Of a stretch of DNA of 64,000 nt, positions 46,358-54,295 are shown piece after piece. The stretch is taken from assembly GCA_016713435.1 (NCBI GenBank), contig JADJPD010000006.1, positions 1 through 64,000 of the forward strand, written 5' to 3'. Made by a program: the position numbers and the translations under genes. The DNA comes from Gemmatimonadota bacterium. GTDB taxonomy: Bacteria > Gemmatimonadota > Gemmatimonadetes > Gemmatimonadales > GWC2-71-9. Each line of letters begins with the position of its first letter. Positions within the stretch are counted from its first letter, which is position 1. A model generated the notes under the pieces. The model saw nothing but the letters and a program-made list of their open reading frames with translations. It was not told the origin of the DNA and ran no database searches.

Positions 46358-47799
46358 TGCTCGTCCTCGACCACGATCGCGCCGGCGGCTACTGGGGCGC
46401 CGTGTACGTCTTCACCGCGGTGAAGGGACTGCAGGTGGTCATCGACGGCCCGGTGGGCTGCGAGAACCTGCCGGTCACCTCGGTGCTGCACTACACGGAC
46501 GCGCTCCCGCCGCACGAGCTGCCCATCGTGGTCACCGGTCTCGGCGAGGAGGAACTCGGCCAGACGGGCACCGAGGGGAGCATGAAGCGGGCGCACAAGG
46601 TGCTCGACCCGGAACTCCCGTCGGTGGTGGTGACGGGGAGCATCGCCGAGATGATCGGCGGCGGCGTGACGCCCGAGGGGACCAACCTGCAGCGCTTCCT
46701 GCCCCGGACCATCGACGAGGACCAGTGGCAGGCCGGCAACCGCGCCATGTACTGGCTGTGGACCGAGTACGGGCTCAAGCGCGGCGTGGCGCGGGACCGC
46801 ACGCCCCGGCAGCCGGGGGAGAAGCCGAAGGTCAACATCATCGGCCCCTGCTACGGCACGTTCAACATGCCGTCCGACCTGGCGGAGATCCGCCGGCTGG
46901 TGGAGGGGATCGGCGCCGAGGTCAACCTGGTGTTCCCCCTCGGGACCCACCTGGCGGACGTGCCGAAGCTGGTGGACGGCGACGTGAACATCGTGATGTA
47001 CCGCGAGTTCGGGCGGATGCTGTGTGAGGCGCTCGGCCGGCCGTACCTGCAGGCGCCGATCGGCCTCGAGAGCACCACGATGTTCCTGCGGAAGCTGGGC
47101 GAGCTGCTGGAGCTCGATCCCGAGCCGTTCATCGAGAAGGAAAAGCACACCACGATCAAGCCGGTGTGGGACCTGTGGCGGAGCGTGACGCAGGACTTCT
47201 TCGCGACGGCGAGCTTCGCGGTCGTGGCGACGGAGACCTACACCCGCGGCATCCGGCACTTCCTCGAGGACGAGATGGGCCTCCCGTGCACCCTGGCGGT
47301 GGCGCGGAAGCCCGGGGCCAAGACGGACAACCCGGCGGTGCTGGAGCAGCTCAAGGCGCAGCCGCCGCTGGTGCTGTTCGGCAGCTACAACGAGCGGATG
47401 TACCTGGCGGAGCTGGGCCTCAAGACGAGCTACATCCCGGCCTCGTTCCCGGGCGCCATCATCCGCCGCCACACCGGCACCCCGTTCATGGGCTACGCCG
47501 GGGCGACGTACCTGGTGCAGGAAGTCTGCAACGCGCTCTTCGACGCCCTGTTCCACATCCTGCCGCTGGCGCGGGACATGGACCAGGTGGACGCGACGCC
47601 GGCGCGGACGCACGAGGCGCTGCCGTGGGATGACGAGGCCAGGCGGCGGCTCGACGAGCTGGTGGAGCAGCAGCCGGTGCTGGTGCGGATCTCGGCGGCC
47701 AAGCGGCTCCGGGACCGGGCGGAGCGGGATGCCCGGCGGCGCGGGGACCCCCGCGTCACCGTGGAGCACCTCGAGGCGAGCCTGGCCGGGGTGAGCTAG
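46357..47799 (+). CDS. bchZ: Chlorophyllide a reductase subunit Z
   Basis: A 480-aa NifK-like subunit of COR. It starts LVLDHDRAGGYWGAVYVF and carries DGPVGCENLPVTS and SYNERMYLAEL, plus a C-terminal helical PCP-like tail (FHILPLARDMD onward, with RISAAKRLRDRAE). With BchY it forms the heterotetramer that holds the cluster and substrate. The stop overlaps the convergent bchO stop by 4 bases. Confidence 0.95.
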   Translation: MLVLDHDRAGGYWGAVYVFTAVKGLQVVIDGPVGCENLPVTSVLHYTDALPPHELPIVVTGLGEEELGQTGTEGSMKRAHKVLDPELPSVVVTGSIAEMIGGGVTPEGTNLQRFLPRTIDEDQWQAGNRAMYWLWTEYGLKRGVARDRTPRQPGEKPKVNIIGPCYGTFNMPSDLAEIRRLVEGIGAEVNLVFPLGTHLADVPKLVDGDVNIVMYREFGRMLCEALGRPYLQAPIGLESTTMFLRKLGELLELDPEPFIEKEKHTTIKPVWDLWRSVTQDFFATASFAVVATETYTRGIRHFLEDEMGLPCTLAVARKPGAKTDNPAVLEQLKAQPPLVLFGSYNERMYLAELGLKTSYIPASFPGAIIRRHTGTPFMGYAGATYLVQEVCNALFDALFHILPLARDMDQVDATPARTHEALPWDDEARRRLDELVEQQPVLVRISAAKRLRDRAERDARRRGDPRVTVEHLEASLAGVS

Positions 47800-48683
47800 A
47801 GCCCGGCGCGATCGGCCGCGGCGAGGATCTCGCGGGCGGCGAGCTGGGGCAGGTCCTCGTGGAACAGGTGGCCGCCCGCGACTTCGGTGAAGGTGAGCCG
47901 GGGGATCATGGCGGCGAGGCGCCGGAGGGCGCCGAGGGGGATCCAGCGGTCGGCGGTGCCGGCGGCGATGGTGACGGGGCAGGGGACCCGGTAGAGGTCC
48001 CGGGTGAGCTCGGTGAGGGACCAGCCCGACATCATGGCAAACGCATCGGCGACGTGCTGCGGGGAGCGGAAGAAGCGCTGGTAGAGCACCAGGTGGTCGG
48101 GCGGGATGGCCGACCCGGTGGAGTCGAGGAGGGACGCGATGATGCCGTCGTTCCTCGCCAGCGCGGCGGCGGAGGAGGCCACCACCCGGGTGGTGGCGAG
48201 CCGGTGGACGAGCGGCGCGAACAGCAGCCGATAGACCGCCGGGGGCGGGACCAGGGCCGGGGCGAGGCCCACGAGTCCCGCGGGGCGGATGGCCCGGTCG
48301 ATCGCCAGGCGGAGCAGGACGGCGGCGCCGGCGGAGTGGCCCACGGCAAAGGCGGGGGCGAGGCCCTCGTGGCGGAGCAGCTCGGCGAGCGCCGCCGCCA
48401 TGCCGGGGAGCGAGAGGTGGGCGGGTGTCGCACCGGAGGTGAAGCCGTGGCCCGGCAGGTCGGGGGCCAGGACGGTGAAGCGACCGGTGAGGAACGGGAG
48501 GAGCGGCCCGAAGGTGAAGGTGGCCGATCCGGTTCCGTGGACCAGCAGCAGGAGCGGGCCCCTGCCGGCCTGCTGCAGGTGCCACTCGAGCCCGCCCGCC
48601 TGGACAAAGCGGCTCGACTGGGCGTGGGGCCAGCGCGGGGCGAGGTCGGCCCAGCGTGGTGTGCCGGAGGGCTCAGTGGGCAT
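47796..48683 (-). CDS. bchO: Alpha/beta hydrolase, putative Mg-chelatase accessory protein BchO
   Basis: A 295-aa alpha/beta hydrolase. The oxyanion segment is LLVHGTGSATFTFGP, the nucleophile elbow is GHSAG, an acidic residue lies in GTADRWIPLG and the His in EVAGGHLFHEDLP, so a full catalytic triad seems present. BchO proteins accompany bchID in purple bacteria and may protect the chelatase; the reaction is unproven. Here it is alone on the minus strand, convergent with bchZ and divergent from pufB. Confidence 0.85.
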   Translation of the reverse strand: MPTEPSGTPRWADLAPRWPHAQSSRFVQAGGLEWHLQQAGRGPLLLLVHGTGSATFTFGPLLPFLTGRFTVLAPDLPGHGFTSGATPAHLSLPGMAAALAELLRHEGLAPAFAVGHSAGAAVLLRLAIDRAIRPAGLVGLAPALVPPPAVYRLLFAPLVHRLATTRVVASSAAALARNDGIIASLLDSTGSAIPPDHLVLYQRFFRSPQHVADAFAMMSGWSLTELTRDLYRVPCPVTIAAGTADRWIPLGALRRLAAMIPRLTFTEVAGGHLFHEDLPQLAAREILAAADRAGL

Positions 48684-48783
48684 GTGGATAGTAGGTAGAA
48701 ACTGGTCGCGCCTGGGGACCCGGGCATGACCCCCCCGCCGCGGGGGACTTCGCGGTGAACTTCATCACTCCATGGAGGGCTGT

Positions 48784-48921
48784 ATGGCGGAAAACAATGG
48801 CACCATGACGGATGAGGAAGCAAGGGCGTTCCACGGCTACTTCCTGCTTGGTTTCATCGGGTTCACCGGTGTGGCCATCGTGGCGCACTTCCTCGCGTGG
48901 CAGTGGAGGCCGTGGCTCTGA
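48784..48921 (+). CDS. pufB: Light-harvesting complex beta subunit
   Basis: A 45-aa antenna polypeptide (MAENNGTMTDEEARAFHGYF start). One membrane helix carries His35 in AIVAHFLAW, the axial ligand for the bacteriochlorophyll, and His17 lies near the membrane edge. The WRPWL ending is typical of LH1 beta chains. A GGAGGG lies just before the ATG. It is the first gene of the puf operon, and the only beta gene in the window despite two alpha genes. Confidence 0.95.
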   Translation: MAENNGTMTDEEARAFHGYFLLGFIGFTGVAIVAHFLAWQWRPWL

Positions 48922-48959
48922 GCCACCGCTTTCCCTAACCCTCAACCCGAGGAAGACCG

Positions 48960-49124
48960 ATGTACAAGATCTGGAAGGGTGCCGATCCTCAGCTGGTTCT
49001 GCACGGGCTGTTCTTTGCCCTGGGCGTCCTGTCGATCCTGCTGCACATGTTCGCGTTCAGCGCGGTCGGCTACCCGGCGTCCACCAAGGCGAAGTACAAC
49101 GCCGCGGCAACCGCTACGCCGTAA
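48960..49124 (+). CDS. pufA: Light-harvesting alpha-type subunit (first copy)
   Basis: A 54-aa polypeptide (starts MYKIWKGADPQLVLHG) with a KIW N-terminal motif and one helix in which His29 (ILLHMF) is the axial bacteriochlorophyll ligand, as in alpha chains of LH1/LH2. A GAGGAAG Shine-Dalgarno sequence precedes it. It differs clearly from the second alpha gene (its N-terminal amphipathic region is GADPQLVLHG rather than DPRRALPAL), so the two may serve different rings of the antenna. Confidence 0.85.
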   Translation: MYKIWKGADPQLVLHGLFFALGVLSILLHMFAFSAVGYPASTKAKYNAAATATP

Positions 49125-49143
49125 GGCGTCTGGCAGAGGTCAC

Positions 49144-49181
49144 TGGGTCCGGGTCTGATGGGTCCCTCTGGACCCGGCCCA
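49144..49181 (+). promoter_or_regulatory. Intercistronic hairpin between the two alpha genes
   Basis: An 11-bp stem with a one-base bulge (tggg-t-ccgggtc with gacccggccca). Purple bacteria use such puf hairpins to stabilise the upstream antenna messages; here it sits after the first alpha gene. Confidence 0.5.
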
Positions 49182-49221
49182 GCCCCTCGTGCTGAACCCT
49201 TTTCCTACGTGAGGACCGAGT

Positions 49222-49437
49222 ATGTACCGCATTTGGCTTCTGGTGGACCCCCGGCGGGCGCTTCCGGCGCTCTACGCCTTCCTGGGTCTGCTGGCCGTCG
49301 TGATTCACTTGATCCTGCTGAGCAGCAACCGCTACAGCTGGATCGAGAACGGCACGCTGTCAGCCGACAAGGCTCCCGTTGGGGCGTCGCGTCCGGCCGC
49401 GGCCGCGGAGATGGCCCCGCTTCCGCCTAACCGGTAA
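49222..49437 (+). CDS. pufA: Light-harvesting LH1 alpha-type subunit (second copy)
   Basis: A 71-aa polypeptide beginning MYRIWLLVDPRRALPAL, the classic LH1 alpha start (compare RIWLLFDPRRAL in purple bacteria). His29 (VVIHLIL) is the axial ligand. The C-terminus is extended after NRYSWIENG by about 25 Ala/Pro/Lys-rich residues. GAGGACC lies before the ATG. It is followed by two hairpins and then pufL. Confidence 0.93.
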   Translation: MYRIWLLVDPRRALPALYAFLGLLAVVIHLILLSSNRYSWIENGTLSADKAPVGASRPAAAAEMAPLPPNR

Positions 49438-49455
49438 CGCAACATGGGACAGGTG

Positions 49456-49515
49456 GCGGCGGCGCGGGTCCCCGCGTCCGCTGCCTCCGCCCAGCCGGGC
49501 CGAGCCTTCGGCCCG
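49456..49515 (+). promoter_or_regulatory. Two intercistronic hairpins between alpha gene and pufL
   Basis: A first GC hairpin (cgcggg/cccgcg, about 49463-49476) and a second with perfect 8-bp stem cgggccga/tcggcccg (49496-49515). Hairpins in this position slow 3' decay and make antenna mRNA outlast the LMC part in purple bacteria; the same may hold here. Confidence 0.55.
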
Positions 49516-49561
49516 TAACCCGCAGTCTGCACTGACGCCGTTCCCAGGGAGACTCTGACCG

Positions 49562-50386
49562 ATGGCGATGCTTTCCTTCGAACGCAATTACAGGGTACGC
49601 GGCGGCACGCTCGTCGGTGGTGACCTGTTCGACTTCTGGGTCGGCCCGTTCTACGTCGGTTTCTTCGGACTCACCACCGTGTTCTTCACGGTCCTCGGTG
49701 TGTTCCTCATCCTCTGGGGCGCGGCGATCGGCCCCACGTGGAACCTGTGGCGCATCAACATCGCGCCGCCGGACCTGAGCGTAGGCCTGGGCCTCGCCCC
49801 GCTCGCCGCGGGGGGCCTGTGGCAGCTCATCACCATCTGTGCCGTCGGGGCCTTCGTTTCCTGGGCGCTCCGGCAGGCGGAGATCGCGCGCAAGCTGGGC
49901 ATGGGGCTCCACGTGTCCTGGGCCTTCTCGGCGGCGGTCTTCGCGTACGTGACGCTGGTGGTCTTCCGGCCGGTGCTGCTGGGGGCGTGGGGGCACGGCT
50001 TCCCCTACGGCATCTTCAGCCACCTCGACTGGGTGTCGAACACCGGCTACCAGTACCTGCACTTCCACTACAATCCCGCGCACATGATCGCGGTGACGTT
50101 CTTCTTCACCAACTGCCTCGCGCTGGCGATGCACGGGTCCCTCATCCTCTCGGTGACCAATCCCAAGAAGGGTGAGCACGTGAAGATGAGCGAGCACGAG
50201 AACGTGTTCTTCCGCGACCTGGTCGGCTACTCGATCGGCGCGCTCGGCATCCACCGGCTCGGGGTCTTCCTCGCGATGAGCGCGGCGATCTGGAGCGCCA
50301 TCTGCATCGTCATCTCGGGGCCGCTGTGGACGCGCGGCTGGCCCGAGTGGTGGAGCTGGTGGCTCAACCTGCCGATCTGGCGATAA
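49562..50386 (+). CDS. pufL: Photosynthetic reaction centre L subunit
   Basis: A 274-aa five-helix membrane protein (MLSFERNYRVRGG start region) that carries half of the special pair, the active-branch pigments and the QA/QB iron ligands. The family segments GMGLHVSWAFSAAVFAYVTLV and HFHYNPAHMIAV are present, with the C-terminal region SIGALGIHRLG as usual. GGGAGAC precedes the ATG at 49562; ATG 49568 is an alternative start. The length fits PufL. Confidence 0.97.
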   Translation: MAMLSFERNYRVRGGTLVGGDLFDFWVGPFYVGFFGLTTVFFTVLGVFLILWGAAIGPTWNLWRINIAPPDLSVGLGLAPLAAGGLWQLITICAVGAFVSWALRQAEIARKLGMGLHVSWAFSAAVFAYVTLVVFRPVLLGAWGHGFPYGIFSHLDWVSNTGYQYLHFHYNPAHMIAVTFFFTNCLALAMHGSLILSVTNPKKGEHVKMSEHENVFFRDLVGYSIGALGIHRLGVFLAMSAAIWSAICIVISGPLWTRGWPEWWSWWLNLPIWR

Positions 50387-50398
50387 GGCGCGACGTCC

Positions 50399-51796
50399 AT
50401 GCTCGAATACCAGAACATCTTCACCCGCGTCCAGGTCCGGACCATCCCTGATCCCGGGCTGGCCATCCCCAACGCCGAGGAGCGCATCGGCAAGGGCGGC
50501 TTCAGCTACTGGCTCGGCAAGTTCGGTGACGCGCAGATCGGCCCGATCTACCTGGGCTGGACCGGCCTCGTCTCCCTGCTGCTCGGGTTCATGGCCATCG
50601 AGATCATCGGCCTGAACTTCCTGGCGCAGGTGCACTGGAGCCCGATCCAGTTCTTCCGGATGCTGCCGTGGCTCACCCTCGAGCCGCCGCCGCCCGCCTA
50701 CGGGCTCCGGATGCCCCCGCTCAACCAGGGCGGCTGGTACCTGATCGCCGGCGGCCTGCTGACGGCCTCGATCATCCTCTGGTGGGTGCGCACCTACCGG
50801 CGGGCGCGGGCGCTCGGCATGGGGACCCACCTCGCGTGGGCCTTCGCCAGCGCCATCTTCCTGTACCTCACCTTCTTCTTCCAGCCGCTCCTCGTGGGCA
50901 GCTGGAGCGAGATGGTGCCGTTCGGGCTGTTCGCGCACCTCGACTGGACCAGCGCCTTCTCCATCCGGTACGGGAACCTGTACTACAACCCGTTCCACGC
51001 GCTGTCGATCGCCTTCCTCTACGGCTCCGCGGTGCTCTTCGCGATGCACGGCGCCACCATCCTGGCCCTCACCCGGGTGGGTGGCGAGCGCGAGATCGAG
51101 CAGATCACCGACCGCGGCACCGCCGCGGAGCGCGCCGCGCTCTTCTGGCGGTGGTGCATGGGCTGGAACGCCACCATGGAGTCGATCCACCGCTGGGCCT
51201 GGTGGTTCGCCTGCCTGACGGCGTTCACCGGCGGCATCGGGATCCTGCTCACCGGCACCGTGGTGGACAACTGGTACCTGTGGGGCGTGAAGCACGGCCT
51301 GGTGGCCGACTACCCGGTCCAGAACCCCGACGCCAAGGGCCAGCTCGAGGCGCTCCGCGGCCAGTACGCGGGCACCCAGCCGGACAGCTTCCCGTCGTTC
51401 GTGATCCCGGCGCCCAAGGTGGTCACGGCGGCCGAGATCGCCACCGACCTCGCGGCGAGCGGCAAGGTCTCGACCAGCGCGATCCTGTTCCCGAGCGGCA
51501 GCAGCACCATCCTGCCCGCCTCCAAGGCGCAGCTCGACGAGATCGCCGCCGCGCTCGCGGCCGACCGGGCGCTCGTGCTCAACATCGTGGGCCACACCGA
51601 CAACATGGGGAACCCCGCGGCCAACCAGGTGCTCTCCGAGCAGCGGGCGGCGGCGGTGCGGGACTACCTCGTGCAGGCCGGGGTCCAGGCCGCGCGGCTC
51701 ACCGCCGCGGGCGCCGGGGACACCCAGCCGATCGCCGGCAACGACAGCCCCCAGGGACGCGCGCAGAACCGGCGCGTGGAGCTGGTGAAGCCATGA
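50399..51796 (+). CDS. pufM: Reaction centre M subunit fused to an OmpA-like domain
   Basis: A 465-aa protein. Residues 1 to about 325 are a complete five-helix PufM (MLEYQNIFTRVQV start; GMGTHLAWAFASAIFLYLT; YYNPFHALSIAFLYGSA; ATMESIHRWAWWFA; NWYLWGVKHG). After a linker (about 325-355) comes a full OmpA_C domain (about 357-465) with VGHTDNMGN, VLSEQRAAAVRDYL and AQNRRVELV, the peptidoglycan-contacting motifs. Ordinary PufM ends at about 305-325 residues. Its C-terminus faces the periplasm, so the domain could reach the cell wall and anchor the reaction centre. The frame is unbroken and the stop overlaps pufC (ATGA), so an assembly joining error is unlikely. Confidence 0.93.
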   Translation: MLEYQNIFTRVQVRTIPDPGLAIPNAEERIGKGGFSYWLGKFGDAQIGPIYLGWTGLVSLLLGFMAIEIIGLNFLAQVHWSPIQFFRMLPWLTLEPPPPAYGLRMPPLNQGGWYLIAGGLLTASIILWWVRTYRRARALGMGTHLAWAFASAIFLYLTFFFQPLLVGSWSEMVPFGLFAHLDWTSAFSIRYGNLYYNPFHALSIAFLYGSAVLFAMHGATILALTRVGGEREIEQITDRGTAAERAALFWRWCMGWNATMESIHRWAWWFACLTAFTGGIGILLTGTVVDNWYLWGVKHGLVADYPVQNPDAKGQLEALRGQYAGTQPDSFPSFVIPAPKVVTAAEIATDLAASGKVSTSAILFPSGSSTILPASKAQLDEIAAALAADRALVLNIVGHTDNMGNPAANQVLSEQRAAAVRDYLVQAGVQAARLTAAGAGDTQPIAGNDSPQGRAQNRRVELVKP

Positions 51797-52827
51797 CACA
51801 CGCCACTACGCGGGGACTCCGCATGAACCGGATGCGTGGAATCGGGGCGCTCGCCCTCGTCGGGAGCGTGCTCCTGCTCGGCGGCTGCGAGATCGGGCAG
51901 AAGGAGGCCCAGCAGACCGGCTTCCGCGGCACGGGGATGGTGAACTTCCAGGACAAGTCCGTCCTCGACGCGCGGTTCGACTCGGTGGCGGCGCTGATCC
52001 CGGCCGCCCTCCCGGCGTCGCCCGCCCCGACGCCCGGGCCGCTGCCCTGGAAGAACGTACAGGTGCTCACCGACGTCAGCGTGCCGGAACTCACCCGCAC
52101 GATGATCGCCATGAGCACCTGGGTGGCGGGCACGGGCAACTGCGCCTACTGCCACAACCTGGGCGACCTCTCGGCCGACACCAGCGCCCAGGGCGACACG
52201 CTCTGGACGAAGGTGGTGGCGCGGCGGATGCTGCAGATGGTGCGCGACATCAACGCCAACTACGAGGGGCACGTCGCCAACACCGGCGTCACCTGCTACA
52301 CCTGCCACCTCGGCAAGCCGATTCCCAACGGGATCTGGACCTACACCAACGTGAACCAGCTCGAGCGCTACTACCTCGACCGGAACGCGGTGCGGGTGCA
52401 GAGCCATGCCATCCCGGCCAGCAACGACAACCGCTCCAGCGCCAAGCAGACCGAGTGGACGTACGCGCTGATGATCCAGATGTCCAATGCGCTGGGCGTG
52501 AGCTGCAACCACTGCCACAACAGCCGGGCCTTCTGGAGCTGGGAGGAGGCGCCCCCGCAGCGTGCCAAGGCGCTGCTCGGGGCGCAGATGATCCGCCACG
52601 TCAACACCGAGTACATGGGCCCGCTCGCCCCGATGTTCCCGGCCGTCCGCAAGGGCGCCATGGGCGACGCGCCGAAGGCGCAGTGCCGGACCTGCCACAA
52701 CGGGACCTACAAGCCGCTCTACGGCTACCCGATGGCGAAGGACTACCCGGCGCTCTGGGGCCGGCCCGCCTGGAACGGCCAGCCGTTCCCGGCGATCCCG
52801 GTGGACACCGTCGTGGCGATGCGGTAG
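51793..52827 (+). CDS. pufC: Reaction centre tetrahaem cytochrome c subunit
   Basis: A 344-aa periplasmic cytochrome that re-reduces the special pair. Four c-haem motifs are present (CAYCH, CYTCH, CNHCH, CRTCH). The N-terminus is a lipoprotein signal with lipobox LLGGC, so the subunit is probably acylated. ATG 51793 overlaps the pufM stop; an internal ATG at 51823 gives a shorter signal peptide and is a real alternative. The spacing and the MVRDINANYEGHV region match PufC. Confidence 0.95.
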   Translation: MTHATTRGLRMNRMRGIGALALVGSVLLLGGCEIGQKEAQQTGFRGTGMVNFQDKSVLDARFDSVAALIPAALPASPAPTPGPLPWKNVQVLTDVSVPELTRTMIAMSTWVAGTGNCAYCHNLGDLSADTSAQGDTLWTKVVARRMLQMVRDINANYEGHVANTGVTCYTCHLGKPIPNGIWTYTNVNQLERYYLDRNAVRVQSHAIPASNDNRSSAKQTEWTYALMIQMSNALGVSCNHCHNSRAFWSWEEAPPQRAKALLGAQMIRHVNTEYMGPLAPMFPAVRKGAMGDAPKAQCRTCHNGTYKPLYGYPMAKDYPALWGRPAWNGQPFPAIPVDTVVAMR

Positions 52828-52850
52828 GCGCCCTCCGCCGCATCGTTCGC

Positions 52851-52887
52851 AGCGCGCCCCGCAGCCCTCTGGGTTGCGGGGCGTGCT
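52851..52887 (+). terminator. Terminator hairpin of the puf operon
   Basis: A 17-bp stem (agcgcgccccgcagccc arm) with two G-T wobbles and a TCT loop, 24 bases after the pufC stop. No T run follows. Confidence 0.65.
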
Positions 52888-52930
52888 GCATTCGGGGCCC
52901 CCGGGCGGCGCGCGGGCCCCAGGGCGGGAC

Positions 52931-52970
52931 GGGGGGGCGGGGAGGGGGGGGCGCGGGGAGGGGGGGGGGG
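52931..52970 (+). repeat. Poly-G tract
   Basis: A 40-base stretch of almost only G, with runs of 7, 4, 8, 4 and 11, in the convergent gap between pufC and puhC. It could form a G-quadruplex and is a likely site of assembly error. Confidence 0.6.
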
Positions 52971-53084
52971 TCGGGAGCCGAGCGGGCCCTGGTTGCCCAC
53001 CCGGTGCACGAGCCGGGGCTGGCGCTCCTCCGCTCCGGCCGCCGCGCGATCTGCGCGCGCGGGGGCAGGCAGGCCCCCTGAACA

Positions 53085-53123
53085 CCGAGGCCCCGCGCTC
53101 CTCACGGGAGCACGGGGCCTCGG
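53085..53123. terminator. Terminator hairpin between puf and puh
   Basis: A 17-bp stem (ccgaggccccg arm) with one mismatch. It lies 19 bases beyond the puhC stop and serves mainly as the terminator of the minus-strand puh operon. Confidence 0.6.
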
Positions 53124-53141
53124 GGCGCCTTGGGGGCGGCG

Positions 53142-53627
53142 TTAAGGGGTGGTGCCGTTGAAGAGCACCTCGAACGACGCGACCTGAGTGGGCCCGAAGC
53201 TGTTCACGGCGATGTGCATGCCGGTGATCGGGTCGTCCAGGCTGACGCGGCCGTCCTGCCAGCGGGTGAGGTGATAGAGCGCCTCCTGGTCGGCCTGGGC
53301 CAGGTCCCGCTTGTAGCGGAGGCCGTTCAGGGCGCCGAGCAGGAAGCCGTGGTCGTTCTGGGTGAGGCGGGCATACGGGAGGGCGGCGGCGCTGTCCCAC
53401 ACGCTGAGGGAGCCGTCGGCCTCCTTGTGCAGGCGGATGGAGCGGGCCTCGAGGGCCGGGACGACCGGCTCCCGGGTGGCGCCGACCCCGGTGGTGCGGG
53501 CCAGCAGCGCGAAGCCCACGGTGAGGAGCACGAGCAGGGCGGCGGCCTTGAGGGGCGCGCCGGGGACCCGGACTTCGTTCATCCCCTCGCGGGCGCCGGG
53601 CTCGGCCTCGAGCACGAAACGACTCAT
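53142..53627 (-). CDS. puhC: PuhC photosynthetic complex assembly protein
   Basis: A 161-aa protein with one N-terminal membrane helix (KAAALLVLLTVGFALLA) and a periplasmic domain ending FGPTQVASFEVLFNGTTP, the PuhC hallmark. PuhC helps assemble the RC-LH1 complex. The ATG at 53627 overlaps the puhB stop (ATGA); the longer frame upstream is the shadow of puhB. Last gene of the minus-strand operon. Confidence 0.88.
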   Translation of the reverse strand: MSRFVLEAEPGAREGMNEVRVPGAPLKAAALLVLLTVGFALLARTTGVGATREPVVPALEARSIRLHKEADGSLSVWDSAAALPYARLTQNDHGFLLGALNGLRYKRDLAQADQEALYHLTRWQDGRVSLDDPITGMHIAVNSFGPTQVASFEVLFNGTTP

Positions 53628-54295
53628 GACAGCGCCTTCTCCGCCGGCCGGAGCGGCGGGGCCAGGAAGGGTTCGCGGGCGCCCGGCGTCTCGGCCGGGG
53701 CCTCGGGGCCCTCGGTGACGGGCCCGCTGGCCTCGGCGGCCTCGCGCAGGAGGCGGGCCACCTCGGCGGGATTGACGAGGCCGCGCAGCATGGGCTCCGG
53801 CCAGCGGAGGCGCCACGGCCGCGCGTGCGGCCACAGGTGCAGGTAGCTCATCCGGTCGGGCGGGCGGATCGCCAGGGCGATGTCTCCCGTCCCGTCCGCA
53901 AAGGTCCGGTGCCAGGCGGAATCCACCAGGCGCAGCGGCAGGTTGATCGTCGTCGGCACCACGAGCCCGACGCGGAGCACCAGCCGCCGCTCGGTCAGGG
54001 CGTACACGGTCGTGCGCTCGAGCAGCAGCGCGTAGCCGTGCACCACCCCGAACACGAGGCCGGCGAGCACGAGCTGCGTGACGAGGGCGCCGACCAGCGT
54101 GGCCAGCGGCACCCCGTCCCGCACCGCCCCGAGGAGCCCCAGGGCGATGATCACTGCGAAGTAGCCGCCCAGGATCCGGGTGTGGAACAGGTGCCGGGCG
54201 AGCGCCTTGCGGGCGGGGCCCCCCTGCCAGAGCAGCCGCTCCCCCGGGGGGAGCGGCTGGGCCACGCCGGGAATCCAGGTGCGGGGTTCACTCAT
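53624..54295 (-). CDS. puhB: PuhB photosynthetic complex assembly protein
   Basis: A 223-aa membrane protein starting PRTWIPGVAQPLPPGERLLWQGGP, the classic PuhB start, followed by two or three helices and a PH-like domain (TVYALTERRLVLRVG, bPH2-type). It assists reaction-centre H and LH1 assembly. It overlaps the puhA C-part and puhC by 4 bases each. Confidence 0.92.
   Translation of the reverse strand: MSEPRTWIPGVAQPLPPGERLLWQGGPARKALARHLFHTRILGGYFAVIIALGLLGAVRDGVPLATLVGALVTQLVLAGLVFGVVHGYALLLERTTVYALTERRLVLRVGLVVPTTINLPLRLVDSAWHRTFADGTGDIALAIRPPDRMSYLHLWPHARPWRLRWPEPMLRGLVNPAEVARLLREAAEASGPVTEGPEAPAETPGAREPFLAPPLRPAEKALS

Noticed and set aside
48684..48783. A PpsR-type site before pufB
   Set aside because: No TGT-N12-ACA match is present in the bchO-pufB gap, even allowing one mismatch in a fixed position with confidence.
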